From positions 1 to 24,187 of the forward strand of contig FLMG01002923.1 of assembly GCA_900088475.1 (NCBI GenBank): DNA of 24,187 bases. The letters run 5' to 3'. The notes under the pieces were generated by a model, which was not told the origin of the DNA, searched no databases, and was given only the letters and a program-made list of their open reading frames with translations. This stretch comes from Hyphochytrium catenoides. Taxonomy: Eukaryota; Sar; Hyphochytriomycetes; Hyphochytriales; Hyphochytriaceae. Of this stretch, positions 19,110 to 24,187 are shown piece after piece (position 1 is the stretch's first letter; each line of letters begins with the position of its first letter). The position numbers were made by a program, and so were the translations under genes.

Positions 19110-22100
19110 ATGACACTTTGGAGACACCGCACACTCTTCTTTGTGGGACTTCTGCTCCTCCTAAGTATCCAACAGGCTCGGCCCGAGTGCTCGAAAAGTA
19201 TGTCCCTTGGTGCATGATCCCTGCCTCACCCACGACCGCTGGTCTCCCACGTGTCTCACCTGTGCTTTCCTCTGCCATCTTCTTGTTTCCATTTCCAGAA
19301 TGTAGCGGTAGAGGCTTCTGTGGGCCAAAGAACAGGTATGAGGAGCCACTTGCTAAGTCTTGGGAAAGAGCAAAGTAGTGCATAGAAGAGATTGAGTACC
19401 GGAAGTACCGGAAGGGGCGGACAGCACACTTAAAAAGTGGATGAGAGAGAGGCGGAGTCTACGACGATGCGTCCAATACTTACTAATATTCTTTTGGAAC
19501 ATCTCGGCTTCTGGTTAGGTGTGAGTGCAATAAAGGTTTTACCGGGCCAGACTGCAGTCTTCGCACCTGTCCTCGCGGAGTGGCCTGGTATGAGCTCAGT
19601 ACCCCGGGGGAACACGTCCACACCTCCTTGGTAGAGTGCTCCAACAAGGTAGAGCTAGTCGGCTGGTGTGGCGTCATTATCCTCAGCTAACACTTTCTAA
19701 AGCTATGAGCCTACACTCTCTTCTGACAAGTCTTTCATCGATTTCGGCCTTCATTCTATGGCTCCCCAAGTTCCTTTTGCCATAACTGCATAGTTCTCAC
19801 AAACAGTGCGCTGCCCTTTCGCGCCATGTTCTTCCCAACTAGCAGACCAAGCTTCTCATCTCTATTCCTTTCCGCAGGGCAAATGTGATCGACAACTGGG
19901 AGTCTGTCGCTGCCAGCGCGGGTTCACGGGTGAAGCCTGTGAGCGGACTGCGTGCCCTTACCGATGCAACGGACATGGACGGTGCATCAGTCTGAAGGAG
20001 GCGGAAGAAGAAGTCCCTAAGTATTTTGACGTTACTGCTGGAGAGGGAGGGGATCGCTGGGACAAGAAAAAGATTTTCGGATGCCTCTGTGACGAGGGAT
20101 ACGAGGGCCCTGATTGCTCCATCAAGCTGTAGGGCCAACGACTGCTATGATCGCTCCCCGTTGCTCAGCTAGTCATTCTCTTCCTTCTTGCTTTCTTTGA
20201 GTCATTCGCCAATAAGGTTGACCCTGCGACGGAATGCCTCTAGGTTTCTCCTCGTATCGAACGATCTCTTAAGCCTTACTCCCCCAACAGCCATGCCCTA
20301 CCCCTATTGCCACTCATTGACCTCATCCTCCTCAACTATACTATGTGTTATTAGGTGTCCTTTCGGTGACGATCCCGAGACTGTTGGGCAGGTGGACGAG
20401 ATCCAGGTCCTTGACTGTCAATGCACTGCATGCACGGCTTCTTTCTTAATCTCCTACAAGGGTGAGAAACTTTAGAAAAAGTGTGATAATAGGTGGAAGG
20501 AAAGAAAGATAAAAAGAGAGCGAGAGAGTTTGCACAAACCTCAGACAGAGAAGAACAAGGAGACGGAAGAGGGTGTGCCTTAGTGGTCCTCTCTACTGCT
20601 CTCTCTGGGACTTTGACTCATGATCAGCCTCTCTTCTCGTTCAAATATCCTTCCATTCTCTATCGCCTTCTCCACAGGGGAGACCTCTTCTCCGATCCCC
20701 TACACGTCGGGCGCGGTAGAGTTACAGAACGCACTCACTGGTCTTGGAGGGCTTAATGGAGTCGCGGTCCTAGTATCAAGCGGATCTTCTCTCTGCTCTC
20801 CCTCTGGCGTCTCGTCATCCATCAGATTCCCTCGCAATCCTGGAGATCTTCCATCGCTTCAGCTTATACCTGATGCCAATGGCGACGGAAGCCTAAGCAT
20901 TGCAACCAGTAGGCCCATTTTCCTTTTCTTCTCTATATTCTTTTCTCTCTTTGCTTCTTTCTTCGTTCTTGCTGCTCTACTTCCGCCTCTTGGTCGCAAC
21001 CGGACTGTCTATAGAGTCCTCTCTGTCTAAATAGCCGAACTGTTTGTGTCAAGCCTACTGACCTACCTCCTCTATTTTAACTCTACTATCTTTCCCCTTC
21101 CTCGATCTTCTGGCAAAGATGGTGAGCCAGGACAACACTTTGGCGCCTATTACTCGCAGCAGGGCACGCGGGAGGTAAAAGAGGTCGATGACACTTGTTT
21201 GTTCCTCTTTCCCTGATGTCGCTTTCTGTGCTTCTTCTGTCCCTGACTGTCTTGCGGCCGCGCTGCTATTGTTGACCACATCTATTGGGGCGACAGAATA
21301 TTGAGTGCTCGGGTAAGTGGTTTCTTCTTAGAGTTCTTTCCCCTTCGCCTTTCTCCCTTTCACTAGTCTCTTTCTCTATCCCTCACTCCTCTATCTCACA
21401 CATTCTTCCTCTGCTCCGTCCCTCTCATTCATGTCATGGGTCTGTGTCGTAGTTCTCTTCCTTCATCAAACCTTCATTCCTCCTCCCTCCTGTCCGTTCT
21501 GCCTAGAGCTCCTCCTTTTCGATTCCACGGTCGTATGTGATGCGACCCGTCCCGTTCTCTGGTGTAGCTTGAGATGCTTCCGTGACCTCGCAACTTTGTT
21601 CTGAGATTTCTGCCTCCATCTGTGCCTGTCTTCTAACCAATCTCCTGATCCGAAGGCCGGGGGAAGTGTGATAGGGAGTCCGGATCGTGCAGTTGCTTTT
21701 CAGGTTACTCCAGCAGCGATGGTAAGGGAAGAAGATGACGGCAACAAGTAGCACATCATCCATGATACATTGTTGCCGTCTTTGTTGCCCTCTTTTTCTT
21801 CCTTCTTCTCGTCCAATTTCTTTATATCCCTTCTCTCTTTCTTCGCACTGGTCGTATGATGGACGCTAGGTGCAGTCCTTAACCTTTGATATGCTGCCCC
21901 AAAAAGGGATCCAACGCTGTCCCTCTCTCGCGCTTGTACCATCATGGGGCTAAAACTTGCCTTTAAACACTCTCACGACGCTGCGTTCCTTCTTTTTGCC
22001 GTTTACCTTCTATTCTAGGTTCCGTAGGGGTTCCAGGGCTTATTGGAGATTGTGGTGTCGGATCTGGAAGCGGTTGTCCAGGATGTAAGCAGAAATGGAG

Positions 22101-24187
22101 ACGTATTGAAGCTTGGGAACTGCCTTTCTAACTCTCTCACGCGCTGTCAAACCGTCTTCTCATCATACCCAGACAATGAAGAGACAGGGACAAGCTGCAG
22201 CGGTCACGGGAGCTGCTCTTCTGATCTCCGCTGCATATGTTCCTTTCCCTTTACGGGCATTGACTGCTCGGAGGGTAAGTTAACCGCGATCGTGGGTGGG
22301 CAATAGACATGGCCTCTTCTTCTATCATCTCGCTAATGTTCGTTCTTGCCTCCTTTCTCTCTCTCTCTTAGTCTTGCCTTCGCTTGTTGTTGCCTTTACC
22401 CGTCCTCATCTTGATGACTTCTCTTTTTTCAAGAAGGGGCAACACCATTGACAATCTACGAAGTCCTGTCTCGCTTGCTATGACGTGTTTTGCCTTTCTC
22501 TTGGTCGCAACCTATCGTGACAATTGTCCTGTTCTAACCTCTCCTGCAAACCTTCTCCTCTTACCGCTGAACCTGTAAGCGTCAATTCTTCTTTTGCGCT
22601 ATCTAACGCTCCCTTGTTCCATCTTCATTCGTCTCTGTTCTGTCATCGCCTCCCTGACTCCCTCCGTTCATCCTTCCCAACAAGTGTCCTGTCCGCGCTC
22701 TGTCCCATGGTTTGACCCGCCATCAAGCTCCTTAGAAGATCATCGAGAGCTGGCAGAGTGCTCCAACCAAGGTCAGTCTCTATCCTTATCCAAGTACTAC
22801 CGCAGCGTTCTTCTGTTATATATTTCCTCCTCCGTCCTCTGTATTGTCTCCCTGCATGCGTGTCGCCATCATTCATTGGTTGTCTCGTCAGCTCTCGTGG
22901 CAGATTTGTCCGCCCTTCCCTACTCTTGCTTGCTAATGTCTTTCCGATTGTGATACTTTCATGGTCGTCAGGGATCTGCAACAGGATCACCGGAGAGTGT
23001 TTCTGCTTTGATGGCTTTGAGGGGCCCGCGTGTGAAAGAAGTAAGCTATCCGGACGTGTCAGCCTCCATCTCTTCCTTAGATCTACTGCTCCTGTCAGGT
23101 TCAAGTCCTAGACTGATGTTAACAACCTCTTTGTGGGCTCTCATGATCTTTCCTTGTCGCTCAGCCGATTGAAGTCTGCGCTCCTTTTGTTCTTTCTGTG
23201 GCCCTTGCGTACCTCGCGATCCTGCTTTCTCCAGAGCCAGTTGTCTTCTTATTATTCAGATTCTAGACCTCGGCCTATGACTGGGCTCAACGAGTGATAT
23301 TATTGTTCTTGTGCGGTTGTTATCTACTCACTCACTCTGCGTCTTCCATTCAGTGTCCTGCCCGATGACACCCTCAGAAGCCGTCTGCAGTGGCCATGGC
23401 GTCTGCCTGTAAGTCAAATGAGCACTCTTCATTCACTAGAAAGTAGCGAAAGAAGAGCTAACCTCAACGTTCCTCTGCCCTTCTGATGCGGGTGTGAACT
23501 ATTTTGTCAGAACTCAGTCCCTACTCTCACGCAGAGCTTCGAAGGATGGAGTTTCTCTTGGATACAGCTACGGAGACGCTGACCCAACAAACAGTTCCTA
23601 TTGGGATCATGACAAGACACAAGGATGCCGCTGCGACCAGGTGCTTCTTCTTCCTCCTTCTCACGGTCTTCGAGCCGCAGGTTCCGGGGCCATGGAACGG
23701 CTACTCCCAACCTCCTATTATTCTTCCTCTCGTAGTGCTGGTGGACAGAGTGTCCCCTCTTCTGTTTCTCTCTCCGCGGCATCCCTTGTCACAGCTCTAT
23801 TTACGTTCAAGAAGAAGATGTCTACTCTGTCGTCGTTAACTCTCGCTCTGGATGCCCCTCTCGTATCTCCATGCCAGGTCCACGTGGGATATGGGGAGTA
23901 CAAGCCGTACACGGGCTATGACTGCTCGGAAGGTCTCAATGCCTCTTTACCTGCCATCTCACTTTGTCTCTCTCATTATCGCGTCTTCTTCGCTGGCGTT
24001 CGATATCTGTTGAGGGGCCAAGAGAGCGACCGAGAGGACAAACTCTCCTTGAATGACTTCTTTTCTCTTGGTCTCTCTCTCTCTTATGTCTGCATAGCTC
24101 TTCCTCAATGACGCTCCTTCTCCGCCATTCTGCAGCTCCTTGCGCTGAAGGTCCGGACTTCTGGGACAAAGACGAAGGAGAGGATGC
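19110..24187 (+). CDS. Secreted multi-EGF-module protein, 3' end beyond window
   Basis: I place 17 exons: 19110-19197, 19299-19335, 19519-19648, 19878-20128, 20355-20461, 20678-20908, 21131-21174 (or from 21119), 21297-21312, 21656-21721, 22019-22084, 22173-22274, 22685-22771, 22972-23040, 23354-23408, 23511-23640, 23878-23932, 24136-24187+. All join in frame, giving at least 528 residues. A signal peptide (1-24, core FFVGLLLLLSIQQA) leads into EGF-like units such as CSGRGFC, CECNKGFTGPDC, CNGHGRC and CLCDEGYEGPDC. At 170-280 lies CPFGDDPETVGQVDEIQVLDC followed by a beta-rich domain. CDRESGSCSCFSGYSSSDG and IGDCG follow. A second CPRSVPWFD..AECSN module (382 onward) repeats the first CPRGVAW..ECSN module (59 onward). 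It is likely extracellular or surface-anchored, for adhesion or ligand binding. Most introns are phase 1, as is common between EGF units. The 3' part is missing, so any membrane anchor is unseen. Confidence 0.88.
21297..21312 (+). other. 16-nt microexon in the EGF-module gene
   Basis: Between acceptor ACAG and donor GTAAGT lies AATATTGAGTGCTCGG. It encodes NIECSG together with the first bases of the next exon. It is required to join upstream QQGTRE to downstream RGKCDRESG, which completes the GTRExxECSGRGxCD pattern of the family. Extending it upstream meets an in-frame TGA at 21273, which supports the short size. Confidence 0.7.

Noticed and set aside
22643-23104. 153-codon minus-strand frame
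   Set aside because: It is antisense to two EGF-module exons and their introns, with no domain, and is best explained as a shadow frame.
23494-24111. 205-codon continuous frame
   Set aside because: It reads through two introns of the EGF-module gene. Only 23511-23640 and 23878-23932 match the family pattern; the sequence between is CT-rich intron.

Overview
The window is eukaryotic nuclear DNA, probably the left end of a chromosome from a stramenopile (heterokont) alga or a close relative. Four multi-exon protein genes can be reconstructed with spliceosomal introns (GT..AG, mostly 66-540 nt). There are no operons and no prokaryotic signals. C-rich telomere-type repeats (CCCTAA) read 5'->3' at the left edge, the orientation expected at a left chromosome end. 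The lineage guess rests mainly on the gene at 19110-24187. It encodes a secreted EGF-like protein with CPxGxAW..AECSN, CPxGDDP..GQVDE and GYSSSDG modules, which I know from multi-EGF proteins of stramenopile algae. The 7TM-RGS gene fits this too. I cannot name the species.

Layout. 1-740 is degenerate telomere-like and subtelomeric repeat. 741-6046 is gene-poor subtelomere, with a field of degenerate TAGGTGCCAG-type motifs (about 1620-3850) and a diverged tandem duplication (5180-5622) that keeps a coding-like minus-strand frame. 6047-7671 (minus) is a 7-transmembrane receptor-like protein fused to an RGS domain. 7672-10128 has no convincing gene. 10129-13652 (minus) is an eight-exon, 872-codon gene for an unrecognised protein with MIR/beta-trefoil-like strands. 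13653-14752 is a divergent intergenic region with three microsatellites. 14753-17456 (plus) is a four-exon, 658-residue WD40-like propeller protein, possibly axonemal. 17457-19109 is intergenic, with a minisatellite (18112-18320) and one doubtful minus-strand ORF. 19110-24187 (plus) is the EGF-module gene, 17 exons so far, running off the right edge.

Functional links. The four genes do not form an obvious pathway. The 7TM-RGS protein is a membrane regulator of G-protein signalling and the EGF protein is extracellular or cell-surface. The WD40-like and beta-trefoil-like genes are divergently transcribed from a shared 1.1 kb spacer and may be co-regulated. All exon models were made by hand from splice signals, reading frame and family patterns. 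Every reported junction keeps frame, but no transcript data were available.
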